From Lepisosteus oculatus (taxonomy: Eukaryota > Chordata > Actinopteri > Semionotiformes > Lepisosteidae), in contig NC_090698.1 of assembly GCF_040954835.1 (NCBI RefSeq), forward strand, positions 42,630,157 to 42,694,156: a DNA stretch of 64,000 nt, in the 5' to 3' direction. Under the pieces are notes generated by a model that saw only the letters and a program-made list of their open reading frames with translations, ran no database searches and was not told where the DNA came from. Positions 46,581 through 61,500 of this stretch are shown here, one piece after another (position 1 is the first letter of the stretch; every line of letters begins with the position of its first letter). The translations under genes were made by a program, and so were the position numbers.

Positions 46581-49500
46581 AGGCGAATGAATTTGGAAGT
46601 TTGCATAAACGTGAGGTCTGCTTGCGTAGAACAGCCTGCTTCCAGATTTAGTAAGCGCTGCTTCGTTGTACAGCATGACAAAGTAAAAAAAAGTTCATAT
46701 GGTTAATGCCACCAAGGAGCTCATCCGGGCTAAAAAAGTGTTCAAGGTTGGACCTGATAAAACAGATTTAAGTCCAATTAATTCTATTCAAAATACTTTA
46801 TTCGTCCCTGGGAGGACAATTTAAGAATTAAGCATGTATTCTACATGGTAAGGAAAGAAATTGAAGTCAGAATATTCCCCATTAATGATATTATAAAGCT
46901 CAATGGAACGCAGAAGTCATGCAGATATTTCCTTAAAGTGACATACGATATCCTTACTACACCAAAACTGGCTTTTACAGTCTGAAATTCACTGCGTTAA
47001 CCACAAAGTGCGATGGGAATCCCTCCCCCCAAAACAAAAGGATATTATATTGTGCTTATCATTCATATTTATCCCACAATCACAAATACACATTGTTTGA
47101 CTATATAACAAAATTGTTGACTTTGCTGACCCAGTACTTTTGAAGGAGACTGCATCCTTACAGGGTCCACACACATACGTGCAGGGTAACAATTTGGAGA
47201 AATCTGGATCCCCCCAGTGAACATGCAGACTCCACACAGATGGTGTCTTCATCCAAAATTCAACTGGAGCGTCAAGAGCTGTAAGGCAGCTACCTTAATC
47301 ACCACATCACTGTGAAACCTGCTTTCCTTTTCATTCCTCATCCATTCAAGGTTATTCCTTTATCCTTTGCCACGCTGTCTGTTCAGCAGGTAATGAGGCA
47401 TTTTACACATAGGAACAATTAGGTTCTGAGATTATCAGCCATAATAATGACAGGGAAGAGTCCTAACAAACATCTCATCAAAGACTCATCTGAAATTTGT
47501 CACTCCCAAGGAAACTGGCCTCTTTCACACAGGTCCCCTACTTATAACATAGCAGGTGTGCTAAAATGTATTTTCCTCCTAGACTTGCAACTTTATCCCC
47601 TTAGATAAAGCTTCAGTTAAAGTTTTCAGAAGTAGGTGCTGAGAAGCCGTGTAACTTGTGTGTAACTGTGGAAACAGCGTATGGACTATTGAACACTGTG
47701 CCAATCACTATTCCAGTCATTAACTTTATGTCCCAGTATTATGAGCCATCCCCTCAGTTGGATCATCAGACTTGACTTTGACCTTTAATATTAGTGTTGT
47801 CTTTGCGCCACAATAAACTTTAGGATGAGAGTGTTTCCCAGTTCAGAACACAGCGTTATACGGTACTCTACATGCATAATATTAGACTTGAATTGATAGA
47901 ACTGGTGCTTTCCTCATCAGTTATAAAACCAAATTTGACAAGGCTTGTTGAAGGTCTGTGTCATATGGCTGAGCTCTTTCAGTCATGTTTCAATGTCTGT
48001 CAAATTAAAAAGATTAGCTGAATATGTATCTTTCACTATATGACCAATATACTGCTAAATGCCAATGATAATTAAAGTTTAGTAAGTAGGATTATGTGTT
48101 TAAGCTGTTGTTACTTTCTATTAAATGGACTTTTTTTGTCTAATTACTCTGTGAAATTCTCCTGATATTACAGAGTAAAGTAAGCAGAAATGTGCTTATA
48201 TATGCAACAATGCTGTTGTTCGGCTAGGCATGATGATGATCTATGGCATGATGTTTGTGACCCAGGGGGTGGGGCTGCTTTCATGTTTTTCTGAAGTCTT
48301 TATGAAATAGACCACTCATTCTAAGTGAAGGGTCTCATCTAATGAGAAATGCTGCCTCAAGTATCATTTACGTGAAGTGTTATTTTTTCCACTGGGTGTT
48401 CAGAGAAACTGCAATTCCTTTCCAAGATGTTAGTTAGAGATCAGTTTTTTAAAATAAAACATGGAGCCCCAGCTGCCACTGCCTATGCAGTGCAAAGATG
48501 GAGAGAGTCGCAGATTTATCACGCCCTGTGTGCTTATTGGATAGAAAGCACCATTGTGTTGGTTGTCCTTGACTAATTCCTACTAAATCCACTTCTCTGA
48601 TTCATTAAATGCAATCCATTAGACCACAGTTGCTGGCTAGTGTTACTTCTTTTGAGTTTGTGAAACTGAAAATGAAACTTGTGGTGAACAGATATAGAAA
48701 AAGGCAGTTATGGTGCCCAATTCCAGTGGGTTTGGCATATACAGTACTTTGAATGTTGCTGCTTGAATGCATGTTCCAATGGGAGTTATGGGGACTGTCA
48801 TCTTCGCCAGTGTGGAATGAACGGATCTGTTTTTCATAGTCCCAAGCTTGGAAGTGATATTCTTATTTCCACTATTAAAACTTTTGTGAGTATATGCTGC
48901 TTATAAATGTATTGAAAGTTCTGAATATCTTGCAATAATGCTTCTTTTTTAATGTTATATGCCGCATTCAATTAAGTTTACCTGCAGAGATTACCTGCAT
49001 ATTGTTAAAGCAGTGATCCCTACTCATTATTTAATTTCTTTCTATTAATGTAAACTGAACAGTCAGTACTGGAGAATTCCCAGGTCTCCTGAGAGATGGA
49101 TGTTTTCTATATCATAGTTATTTTAACCCTTCCGGTCAAGAATAGTGTGTTTATAGCAATGGGTAAATCGAATGAATATATTATGTATTCTTAGTTTTGG
49201 GTCCTTATAATGACACTTTGGCTATTGGTGTCTGGTGGATGGTGAGTCTGCAATAACGGAAACATTCATCTTATTTTTCCCTTGTGTCTGCAGAAAACCA
49301 CAGTGCTGTTCATTGGGGAGGAACAACCAAAGAATTCTTACACGGAGCTCCAGGTGCTTAAAGGACATTTTGACATAGTTCGATTTCTAGTGCAGATTGA
49401 TGACTTCAGGTAAGCAGCTGCTATGTTTTGTTCTCTCGCGGCTTGGGAGAGCTGTCTCACATCTTGTGATTGACAAGGAAGCCTGTGCCAAGTACTTTCC

Positions 49501-52500
49501 ACGAGGAAATTTACAGACCATGACAAATGCTTAATTATTTTTTCGATAGTTTAGTGCGACCCAAAAAACCCGCAATAAATAAGAAATAAAAATGAAACCC
49601 TTCACACTCTTTGGAAGCGGCCAGAGCTGTGTACAGCATGCTGGGTAGTTATGACTTTTTAAGTTAATTCTAGAGTTTTATACAGTATCTCTGCTGCAGA
49701 AACACTGTTTTTTTTTAAGGGTGGCTGCAAGTCAGGTTTCACGCCTCACCTCTCCCAGTAATCCTTTGTTATTGAGGGCTTTGCAGACGGCTTTTCTTGT
49801 CTTTACCGTGCGTCAGCCAAACCCAGATTGCGGAAAATTTTTTAGATTGGTTTTGAAGACAGAAAATGTATCCTTTGTCAGCCTCCATGGCAGTTCCTTT
49901 TTTTTGACTATCCTGAAACTGAGTTTTGGAATAACACAGGGGACCAGCCGATGTCAGAGGGCACTGAGCGGCACTGAGCAACACTAAGCTTCAGCGCAGG
50001 TCCTTTTAAAAGCTGGGCCAGGAGAGAGAACTCTGTGGTGTGCTCTCACATTATTGACACATCCAAATAAAGAGAGAGTTCAGAAGACAATATTAAGAAA
50101 TTTTCTGCCCTGGTAGCCCTGCACGGTTGTTCTTAAATTCATCAGGAAACTGCACAAGGATGTGGAGGATGCTGATCAGAAGTGAGAAAGAATCCAGTGA
50201 CCCACAAAAAATCATGATGACAAACCAGCCATTCAGCTTCTGACTCGACTTGCTGAGACAATAAAAAGCCTTCAGATTCACATTTTCCAGTATTAATAAC
50301 TGTCATGGGTTGACATAGGTAATAGCTGATTATACATTGCAGAGTTTTTGACTAATGTAATGAATGTTAAGGCAGTTAATTCATGTCAAAGTAGCAAGTG
50401 GCTTCATGCTACAGCTTTTCAAACATTTTTCTCTTTGAGCATCTATTTTTTGTTATATGAGACTCACTTTCCATTTTAGACACTGCAGAATTCTGCATAG
50501 GCATAATTTTGTACTTCACATTTCTTGATTAATGTTAGAACAAGAAATAACTTGACAGTTAAATCATTAAAAGGTATTTTTTTAAACTGGTAGGCTAGTC
50601 AGCAAGTAGCATGTAAGCATTAAAAATTGTTCAATTGTTTTAGCATGTATTTCTCTGATGCACTGGAAAAAGAAGGGCATTTATTTGATATCTTCTCCTT
50701 ATCAGAAACTTCTGTTTCCATTGTAATCTGAAGATTATTTCTGCGAAATAAAAATGAATTAGGTCTGTATGTGATTTAGTGCTTAATAAACATATTAGTA
50801 GTTTATAAGAGTACCCAAAAAAATGGTAGAATCTCAAATTAAGAAATGCTTGACTTTACAAAACCTTCAGTAAGAGTAATTAATTGCTTGTTAGCTTAGC
50901 TGTAAGTGTAAATTTTTATTCTGTTGGTTCATTCTAGGTTTTTACTCACAGAGGAGATTATGGCTTGCATTTGAACGTTTCTTTTATAGTAAGAAAGATT
51001 TAAGTTAAGGAATAATAAGACATTGGGTTACTTATTGCATTTCTTTTTCTTTCCATTGTACATTTTTATATTCTATATTAAAACTTACCCAGCACTTTTT
51101 ATTTACATAGCTGCAACCTCTTCAAAGCAAGAAACTTTACGCTTATATTAAAATGTGCACTTTTTCAGCTACCATTCACTGCTCTATTCTCTTTATTATG
51201 TAAGTAGAACATGATTTTTTAGTCGTCAATCAGACCTTCACATTTATACAAACTAAATGTAATGCTGGTATTAACCTAAAGCATTGACAAATCAAGCCCC
51301 CCCCCCCCTCTTTTCTCTGTAGCACACAGTCAGATATATCAATCACAGCTTATTTGCACATCCAATGCCTCATTCCCCGGTGTGCATTTCTTTTTCATCA
51401 CCAATTGAGCTTACATTTAAGCGTAAACGTACCTTTCCACAACCAGGTTAGAGACTGGATCTGTATCTATTGCAGTGTTTGTAGCAAGAGACAATATTTT
51501 GTCTTGTGCAGGGATTAGAGAGAGAGAGACTTCCTCACCACGGATGCAAGGCTGGGATATCTGCTCTTTTTGAGAGTCGATTAAAGCTGAGAGCATGCCA
51601 TTTGACTTTCAGTGACACATTGCATCCCGAGAAAGTCTGCAGTCTGTGCCCATTCATGTACTGATGTTGAATTTTTTAATCTGATGCCACTACACTCTAT
51701 TTTTTTTTGTTTTTTGGAAGAATTTGCATTGTAAACAAATAGGTTGCTTGTTTATCATTGCTACAGCTTTCTCATTTGCCTTATTTCCTGGATACTACTA
51801 ATAATGAAATGACTGAAAAACACCTATTTTCACCCAAACTCTGCCTTTGCTGTATAACTGATTTATAAAATAAGATACCACATGTGATTTATATTTTTAT
51901 TTTTTTGCAGGTTTGCATCGGCTGGAGATGATGGACTTGTGCTGGTTTGGAATGTTCAGGTTGTTTGCTAAGACGTTTCTGGTGATGATCAATATTTTAT
52001 TTGTATGGATTCCTCAGGAAAAAGGGGAACTGCAATGCTATTTTTATATTTTGGAGTTAGAGAGAAATTGCTTTTCCTTCAGTCCATGTGTAAATAGTTG
52101 GTGATCCCTATTAAATAAGAATAGGCATTACTTCCTCCATCTGATTAACTGGTGTAGTGAACTAGATTTAACACGCCGCACCAGTTTGTATTAAGATAAG
52201 ACAGATAAGATGAGATTTTATTGTCCCCCGAGGGAAATTTTTAATGGACACACAGCACTCCTGTACATTTAAATAGAATGCAAACCCAATAAAAAGAAGG
52301 AAAATAAGAAAAACATTGCACATCACTCTATTGCACATGTATAATGCATAACAATATGTAACATTTCTAACACGTCACAAAACATATTGCACTCAAGTGG
52401 GTTGTAAGAGTCAGAATTGTGTTAATCGTTGACATTTGCATATTTGCAATACATTTGTATTGTGAAACGACCATTGAAAAATACTTGAAACTGCACATAA

Positions 52501-55500
52501 CGCCAAATTCTTTGTATGTTGTATGTGCACTCTTTAGATGAGCAATTATACAAATATTTCTGTAGAGAAATCGGGAAGATATTGAAATTAGATTAACTTT
52601 TCTCAATGGGCAGTATGTTGTGGTTTCATGTCCAACAGCAGAGGGCACTCTTGGGCTGCTTTCTTTCTTCAGCACTTCATGGATTTTTTTAATATGACCT
52701 TTCCATATTGGTTTTTCTAATTATTTAAAGAGTAGCTTTCAGAAAGTAAACATTCATTAAGGTGTTAAGGTGAGTCTTTTGATACAGATGTAGGAATTGA
52801 TGACTGATTGACAGAAGAATATACTTCATGTACACAATCTTTAATATTAATGATATTACATACAGTAGCATATTTACCTTTTTTCTTTAAATGTTTACAA
52901 CATCTTGATCATTTTTTCTTTTTTCAAGCAGGTATGAAAAGTTCTTTAGTAATAACTGTATTATTTTATTTTTATCTATCTGGTTCTGGTAGTCCTCTTT
53001 CAAAGGTATATAGTGCTGAAAACGCTAATAATAAAGGAGAAAAGGTTTGTCTTCATGTAGTTACAAGTAAAATTTTAACTTGTATCTGATACTGCAGCAA
53101 AAATTAGAATGTCAAATTATAATTATATAATTATTTAGCTAGTCACAAAATAGAAACAATATTTAGTTTCTGTTTAAAACGTTAAATGAATGAAAACAAT
53201 CCATGTGTTTTGTTTTGTTGTGTTGTGGGGAGGCAGGGGGCTGCAGTGGTTAGCATTGCTGCCTCGCCGTGTTTGGGCCCTGGGTTCAATTCTGGACCTG
53301 GGGTGCTCTCTGTGTGGAGTTTGTATGTTCTCCCTGTGTTTGCGGGGGTTTTCAGGGGGTCTTCTGGTTTCCTCCCACAGTCCAGAAACATACTGGTAGG
53401 TTAATTGGCCCTGGTGTGAATGTGTGCTCTGCCATGGACTGGTGTCGCATCCAGGGACTTTTGCAGGGATAGACTCTAGCTCCCCTGTGACCCTGTATTG
53501 GACACAGCGGTTATAAAATGGATGGATGGATCATTTCCCGTGCCCGGGGACGGGTGGATGGCTAGTCAGTGTGATGTGTACCAAAGCCATTGACATCTGG
53601 TGTGTTATTGCAGACAGGAGAGCGTCTCCGGGAGTTAAGAGCTCACTCACAGCAGGTCACAGCCATCGCTGCCTTTCGGACTGAGTCCAGCCGCGGCATG
53701 ATCATCACGGCCTCTTCAGACAGAACCGTCAGCGTATCCTTCTCGCCAGCTCCAGACTCACTGGTTTTACTCTAAGCTTTGTTTTTACCACCAAATGCCT
53801 AGAAATCAGCCACCTTTGCCCTTGATTGGCGGCTGAATATAGCATGTTAGAAAATGTAAGACCTGGTAGTCCAGGTTTCTGCTTTGTGCCATATTTTTCA
53901 AAATTTCCTGTCAGATTTAAGGAATATTAGTAAATAACCATTTGTAGTGTTCAGGGGTGTAATAAGCAGCTGGATATGGGGAAAAAGGACATTTTTAATT
54001 TTTTTTCCAGCCCTGTTTAGCTGTTTTTTTTCCCAGAAAGTTTTCTTTAACCTTCTGGTGTAGCTGTGGGACACGGAGACTGGGAATCGTGTTCAGATGG
54101 TTTCTGAGCTGCAGTCTTCTGTGAAGGTGCGTGATTCTTATTTCTGTCCAGCAGGCATCACACAACATGTACAGGCAACAAACCTCACATCCTGTCGCAC
54201 TGCAAGGACCACTTGGGACCACTTGGGAACACAGATTTGGGCTACATCCAGGATTCTGCATTGTCACTTTTCAATGCCCTTACAAAGGGATTGAGTTCTG
54301 TTCTGTTCTTGTTCATCTTGTTTTCAGTTCGATGCTTTTTTCTTGATGCTGCTAAAGATAAGGCATTAAAAGTCATAAGCTGACATATTTGGTCATCTTG
54401 TGTGAATTATATTTTTACATTAACTTCTTATGATTTAAGATCATAATGTATTAACAGCTTTTCTTATGCTTTTTGTCCCTGTTTGTGGTTGGTTTTTACC
54501 AAAGAAAACCAAAATATTCAAAGCTTTGTTTTTGTTCTGTCTTGCTGCTTGTACTTCCTCTTCCTGAGAGTCCTTCTTCAGGAATACTCGGCTGGGAATT
54601 AGCACTTTCTGTGTCCTTGACCAAATTCAGTTTGGTCAAAAAGATGGCAGAGAGACTTTACAGTATCAAATGTTAATTGTATTCACCGAATGTTATTGTA
54701 CAGTTGTTACAGACCGTGTACAGCTGTTACACGTGCTTAAGAAGAAAACTGGAACACAGAATCTGATAAAGCCTTTAAATGATTCAAAGCTTGTTGTTCA
54801 AACAGTCAGTCAAATAAAGCCAGTGGTCAGGAGTAGTGGAATAAAATTACTTCATATTCTGTGCGCATTGCACTGATTTCTCATTTGGACAAGGGGAGGG
54901 GAAATCATACTCATTTTCTGATGACCTCATCAGATTCAACCATAGAAGTAAAACCTCACACCAGTCATTCTGTTCAGGGAACACATTGCAAGTCCTTATC
55001 CTTTTAAAATGCTGATTCCTGTCATGGCCTGTTCTGCCGTGAAACAGATGAAACTCCTAAGCACGTTTTTTTCCCCCAAAAAAGATACTATAGATAATGG
55101 GTTTCATGTAAACTTGAGCAAGTCCTGTGTTTTGGGTGTCTGAATTTCTTGGAATGATCTACAATGATATACAAATCTGAAGATGGTTATAAAAAATGTA
55201 ATTAGATACCATTTAGATAAATATTAGTATCCGTATTGTGTTCAAAATTCTAACACTGTCTCCATATCCTGATTTCTTTTTATAGTGCCTGCTTGTTCTG
55301 GAAAGACTTGATGTATGGCTTTCTGGAGGGAATGAGCTGTGTGTCTGGAATAAACATTTTGAACTTCTGTGTAAGACTGACTGCTATAAGGATGCAGGTA
55401 ATCTTGCAAAATTAGAGATTAAATTGGAATGTGCTTTATGTGTGGGTCATGGGATTCAGAGAGCATATTAGATTCAATATTTTGGAAGCATCTGCTCTTT

Positions 55501-58500
55501 CTTTTTATGTTGGAACACATTACACTTTGGACCTTAAACACGTGGCTACTTCTATAAGATGATAAGGCCGGCATACTTTGCAAAGAGTTCACCTGGAAAT
55601 CTTTGCCAAGGTTAAACAGTAAAATATAGCGTGAGATCTTATGGGCAACTCTGCGGTGTTAGTGGATCTCTTAGTCTCTTAGTGGAGAGTATTGTAACCT
55701 CCAGCCCCCAAACATCACGAGAATGCCTTTAAATTGGCTCTAGTCACCTATAGTCTTTGTTGAAATGTTCTGAACAAATTTAAGACATGCAGGTTTATGG
55801 TTTAGATTTTGCAATTATAAGAAGAAGGTGAATTAACCCATTGGAGCTGGGAAAACAATAATAAGGTTATCTAAACTATTAATACAGATACATTCAGTAA
55901 GAGATGGTATGTCTCATATGTCTTACTATTATATTTTACTAATATATTACATATTATTTTTAGGGGTCACTGCCATGATCGAGCTGCCTAAGAACTGTAT
56001 TGTGGCAGCCGTGGACAAAGAATTAAGTAAGATGACCTTTATTTCCTTCATCTGACACATATGTTTGATTCTATAGAATAACTCATCTGTCCCTTTTGAG
56101 GCTTAGACTATCATCAGTGTTCTCCAATCAGGTTAGACTTAATTGGATGATAGATTTGAAAGCTGTGCCATTATCAAAAGTTGGTAATCGAGATTATTCT
56201 GGTATTTAACTTATTGTACAGGTAAGTCACAATATTTGAAATTTCTCATTAGTGCACCACTGTTGATGTATATTGCTCTTTAAAAGTATTGGGACAATCC
56301 AATCAAAACTTATTTTTCCTTTACTATCAAGCACTTTGTGATCATGAGATAAATATGAATGATTAAGTACAAAATCAATCATGTTTTAGTTTTGGGTAGC
56401 TTCATGCATTTATTTTATTAATTAAACTTTGTGTTCGTCTCGGTAATTTCAAGTGATCATGTGTGTTGGGACATCCACAAAGCTCAACAAACTTTGTGTA
56501 ATCATCTGAGATTCTTTTCTACACGGACTCTGAGCTCTTGCCTATCCTGTGTTGTTCTAGTTTCAGTATTTTTTTTCTGCTTAGTTTTAAAAGTTCAAAC
56601 CTTTTTTTCTCCTGATGAACTCTTCGGTTACATTGGCCATATGTTCTGGGTCTCTGTCGTGCTGCATGGTAAAGCACTGCTTAATAAGCAGGGAAGCATT
56701 TTCTTCTACATATGCAAACAAAATATTTCTGTCCCCTCACTCTGCTGCTGTCATATTACTTCCATATTCTCGAGCACAGTTTGCTTGACTGAAAACAAAA
56801 AAGCAGTTTTGATGTCCCGGTAATTGGAGGGAATTGTATATACACCTCCAAAATATAGCAATTCATGATAAAAATTGTATTCATTTCTATATTTGATATT
56901 AACATATTTCTTTGCTACGACTACAGTCCTTGGGGAAAAAACACTCCTTTTATGTTTTTAATTAAACTTTTTATAATATTTTGCAGTGTTACTTGAAGTC
57001 AAAATATGTAATAATAACATGATTTATCACTTTAAAGTTGTTTACAGACTGATCGTGTCTTCTTCTGAAACTGAAACTTCTATTCAAGAGATCTGCAGAT
57101 TAACAGACCACCATGACAGCGTTCGGACTCTGATTTCTGTAAATGGTAAGATGAGCAGGTCTTTTTTTCTTGATTACTTTAATTTTATTAATTAAATATT
57201 TTAAGATGAAGAGGCTCTTTGAATCTTGCCTTATCTTTGTTAGTACCTCATACAGCATACTTTTTTCAGCATACTGTATTTGTGCAGTAATGCTTGGGGA
57301 GTTTGTGTTTTATCACATTGTTGTATGCACTGTTTCCTTTTTTCCATATTAAGTTCTAACTTCCAGTCTGGCTGTGGGAATCACAATGGAGTTTGAATCC
57401 TTAGTTTGCATACCTGTTATAAATTATGAACTGTACGAATTTACGTATCAGAAATCAAATAATTGTACAAATGTCACTTTGGCATTATAGCATAATACAG
57501 TAATCTCAAGACTAAAGATTTTATTGTACTTCTTCAGACATTCCTTAATGTATTTGTGTAGTTGTAAATATCCAGTTTATTCAGTATTTCCACATTGCTA
57601 CTTTGTGAGTGAATGATGTTATTTGACCAGTATAAGAGCTGTACAAAGTTTTCTCTGTGTGAATTTATAACATTCCGGTCTTCATTCTACACAGACCAGA
57701 TGTTCGCTAGTGGATCTCATGTTGGTGAATTAATAGTATGGGATTCTCTGGACTGGACCATTCAGGTTTATGAGCGGATCTTCTGGGAGACGGCTCAAAC
57801 AGACTCGCAACCAGAAATAAAACTGACCTCACAGAAACAAAATGAAATGTCTATACAGCACTTAACATCTGATGGAGAGGTAGGCATCAGCTATACTGTA
57901 TATATATTTAGATTAAAATCTATTTTTACTGTAATACGAATTGTACTTGCTTATAGATTTAAGATTACATTTATAGACTTTTATCTTAAATGTTCTGGCT
58001 GATTCCATGTTTTTACTACAGCAGGATATTCAGTTTTAATGTAGAATGCACATTATTTTTCAGATTGACTTTGAAAGATCTGATTATGGAAAAAAGGAAC
58101 TCTTTAAAAGGAACTTGCTCACTTTAAATTTTACATTCAACTTTGGTTTTACATTTTTTTTCTTGTGCCATTAAAATGCACAATTTTATTTTTAGATAAA
58201 AATCGGGTTAATACAATATGTGCACCAGCCTCATAGAGAACCAGTCTTAGAAATTCTATACTGTTTCAGCCAGTAGGTCTATTGTAATGTCTATTGATAC
58301 ATTAAGATATTTCAGCTCATCTTCAGTTGACTGTAGTTTGTCTCCCCTGCCCTTTGATCACAGAAAGAAATAGATATAAAGAATAGAATAGCCAAATTGA
58401 ACCATGACCAAGTGGTTTGAAATCACCTGATGGTCGAAACTTCACATTTGCTATTCCAGTGATACCAATCCCACGCTTGTTAGAAAATAGCTCATTCAAT

Positions 58501-61500
58501 GTAATAAAATAAATACCTTTAGACAGGGATTAGGAAGAACTGGTGAGGATATTTAAAATGCAGTCATAATGACTATTATATTTATATTTAGAGTTGATTA
58601 TTAATTAAGTGAACAACTACAGTGCCTACCAAACCTACTGGGACCATATTGAAGACAAACCTGTGATTTTCACTAAACGATCACTAATAAATTCTCATGA
58701 AAATCCACGGCTGAAAATTACTGCTCTTAGTATTATATTTTTAATAAAGTCAGTTCAGTTCTACCCTTTTGTGTCAATGAACCCTTTTATTTTGAAGGTG
58801 CAAAAGTTTAAGGACAGTTGTTTCACAGACGTCTCTTGTTGGGTAATTAGGCTTCTGGGTAATCTGGCACTCATAAAACAGATGTGAACATCTTCTTAAA
58901 CTGCATTACTTTGACTTCAGGGGTCCATAATCGAAATGGAAAGTGCCTTCTGTGCACTTCAAAAGTAAGCATTTGTGAACCAGAAGGAAAAATGAAGCTT
59001 TTTTGAAGAATTTGAAGAATTTTAAGCAGAATTCTAGTACAGAAATCCAAAAGCATACCAAAATTAATAATGTGGAATATTCTGAATAAGAAAGAAACTT
59101 TAGGTATAATAAATAATTGGCAAAGATCAAGTCAGATGAAAAAAAACATCTGTAGGTGAAAACCTACCAGATGTAGACCTATCTGATTACCAAAAAATAA
59201 TCGGAGCAGTCCCAGAGCAAACACCAAACCTGAAAGCAGTTTACAGCGAAATTGCCAACAACCTTCAGAGTTCAGGGGTGAAGGAATCAAATGTCATAGT
59301 TTGCAGAAGAGTGAGACCGCAGAATTAGGAACTGTACTGTAAAATGTTAATCTCTCATCAGCACCAGGAACAAAGAGGGCCAGATCAGAATTTTCTCAGA
59401 CATCTGGAGATGATCCAGGAGAGATTTGGAACCGTTTTATTGATAGATGAGACCAAGCTAAATCTTTACCATAGTAATGGAAATGTTAAAGTGTGGAGAA
59501 AGAAACAAACTACAGATTTTCCAAAGAACATCAGCTCATTTATGAAGCATGATAGAGGTAATGTCATGGTCTGGGCATTCATGGCTGCATCTGGACCTGG
59601 CTCACTTGTCTCTGTTAAGGATGTAAATAACTAATTATGGCAGCAACAGAATGAATTCTGAAGTTTACAGAAGCATTCCGTCATGTCAAAGAAAATGTTT
59701 CTGTACATATTGGGCAGAACTTTACTATGCACATGCAGCAAGACATGACATACTGCCGATGCAACTAAGTAGTTCATCAGCAGAAGGAAGTGGAAACTTC
59801 TAGACTGGCCAGGTCAATGTCTAGATCTAAATTCTACTGAGGAGCATTTTACGTTTTGGAGAATAATTTGAAGTCTGGGCACAGCAAGAACAGGCAAGAA
59901 CTGAGTAGCTGCAGCAAAGCATCTCAGATGATAACAACAAAGAGTTTGGTAAGCTCAGTGGGTCACAGCACTCATAAAGTTTTTGCTTCAAAGGGGCGTC
60001 CAACCAAATATTGCTAAGATTTACACTTAAATTAACTTAATTAACTTAAATTGAGGATGTTGCAGTACTTGAATTCATTTCTTGGTCAGTTCAAACTATC
60101 CAGGTTGTTCTAATATGATTAAATGTAATATGGAATTGGCCAAAATAAAATGTGTATTGTGTCTACCTCATTATCACAAATATGTGATTAAATCCTTGAC
60201 TGTAAGGCAAGTTGTATTGTTGTCCCAATACAATTACAGGACATTGTATGTAGAAAAGTCCAGGCACAATTTCCTACATGCACAGTACCTTTGTTAGTAC
60301 AAGTAATATATTTTCCTTTGCCTTTTGCTTATTGGAGAGTTTTTGTTTAATGATAGATCTGTTTTCTTTTTTGCAGTTTGTTGTTGCTGCGGTTGGAAAT
60401 GGACTATACATTTACAACATTTTGACAAAGAATGTAGTTGCTTACAGGAGAACTGCGCATGATTCAAATGTTTTACATTCTTTATTACTACCTAACAGGT
60501 TTGTATTTGTTTTTTTTTACAAAGTGTAGAAGGTGGAGAAACCATCCTGTTATTAGAACAGTCCAAAAAGAGAAACATCTGTAAATTATTTAGCATAACA
60601 AACAGATTTAAGGAGAGTGTTGTACTTTAAAAGAATCCTTGGTAAGACTTTCTACTTCACAATGTTGAGATAAATTTGGTATGCATGGTATCTATTGCTG
60701 ATGCTGATAAAGGTTTGGAAGTCTTTTGATTAGATCTTTGTACTCGTATAATATCTTTATTCCCATCCAAAACACCCACAATATAACAAAAGCTAACCGT
60801 ACGCAATATAATTAGTCAGTCATCTTTAAAGTAACTGTACTGAACATCAAACAAAACTCATCCCTGTGTTAATGCTTGGATGGTTTTAGAAAAAAAGATA
60901 CAGATTTTGAATATTGATTAAATGTTCTTGGCATAATATTGATTGATTGTGACTTGCCATGATACACTTGAGTGACTTTGTTAGAAAAGCACTAAATCAC
61001 CTCATTAGTGAGAGTGCTGATTGGTCACAGGGGATAAGGCGATTTAGACCGTTGAGTGTCAAACTTGATGAAAACCAGCCCAAAAAAACTGATAGGAACT
61101 AATATTCCCCACTTAACGAAAAAGCACTGCTTTCATGTCAATGATATGTAAGTGGCTGGCCTAAGTTACAGTTGGGCAGAATTTTCAGCACTGGATCCAA
61201 GTCCTGTATAGTGATGAATCTAGGTTTTGTGTTTAGACCACTCTGATGGATGTCAGGGAGTGTGGTGCAGATGTGCCATTGGTTATGCACAACTGGCCCA
61301 TCAATGTGGAGACCCAAGCGTGGCGTCAGTAACTCACTACATATGAAGGTCTGTGTGGTGGACATACTGCCATCATAAGAGAATCATTATGCTGCAGACA
61401 CCTGATTCACCAGACCTCAGCTCTACTGAAAATCTGTAGGATGATTATGGATTTCTACTTCCAGCATCTAGGCCTTGGAGACTGTGAAAGCATATGGGAC

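Larger units (their letters stand above)
46502..49293 (+). other. WDR41: WDR41 intron 1
   Basis: 2.8 kb. It contains the NRF1/CRE motifs at its start, a minus-strand LINE-tail-like piece (46785-46835) and a minus-strand dispersed repeat fragment (47200-47320). A repeat-free stretch near 48420-48620 is otherwise unremarkable. Confidence 0.7.

Noticed and set aside
46407..46676. 89-aa minus-strand frame overlapping WDR41 exon 1
   Set aside because: Overlaps a supported coding exon and promoter-type motifs; no recognisable domain.
53186..53472. Four overlapping open frames around 53.3 kb
   Set aside because: All lie in a copy of the dispersed repeat within WDR41 intron 3.
57038..57058. Acceptor 'gtttacag' ending at 57046 as the WDR41 exon 8 start
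   Set aside because: It would put a stop codon immediately after the junction.
59344..59634. 96-aa frame as an intact transposase
   Set aside because: Only a segment around the DE motif; upstream and downstream parts are interrupted by stops.
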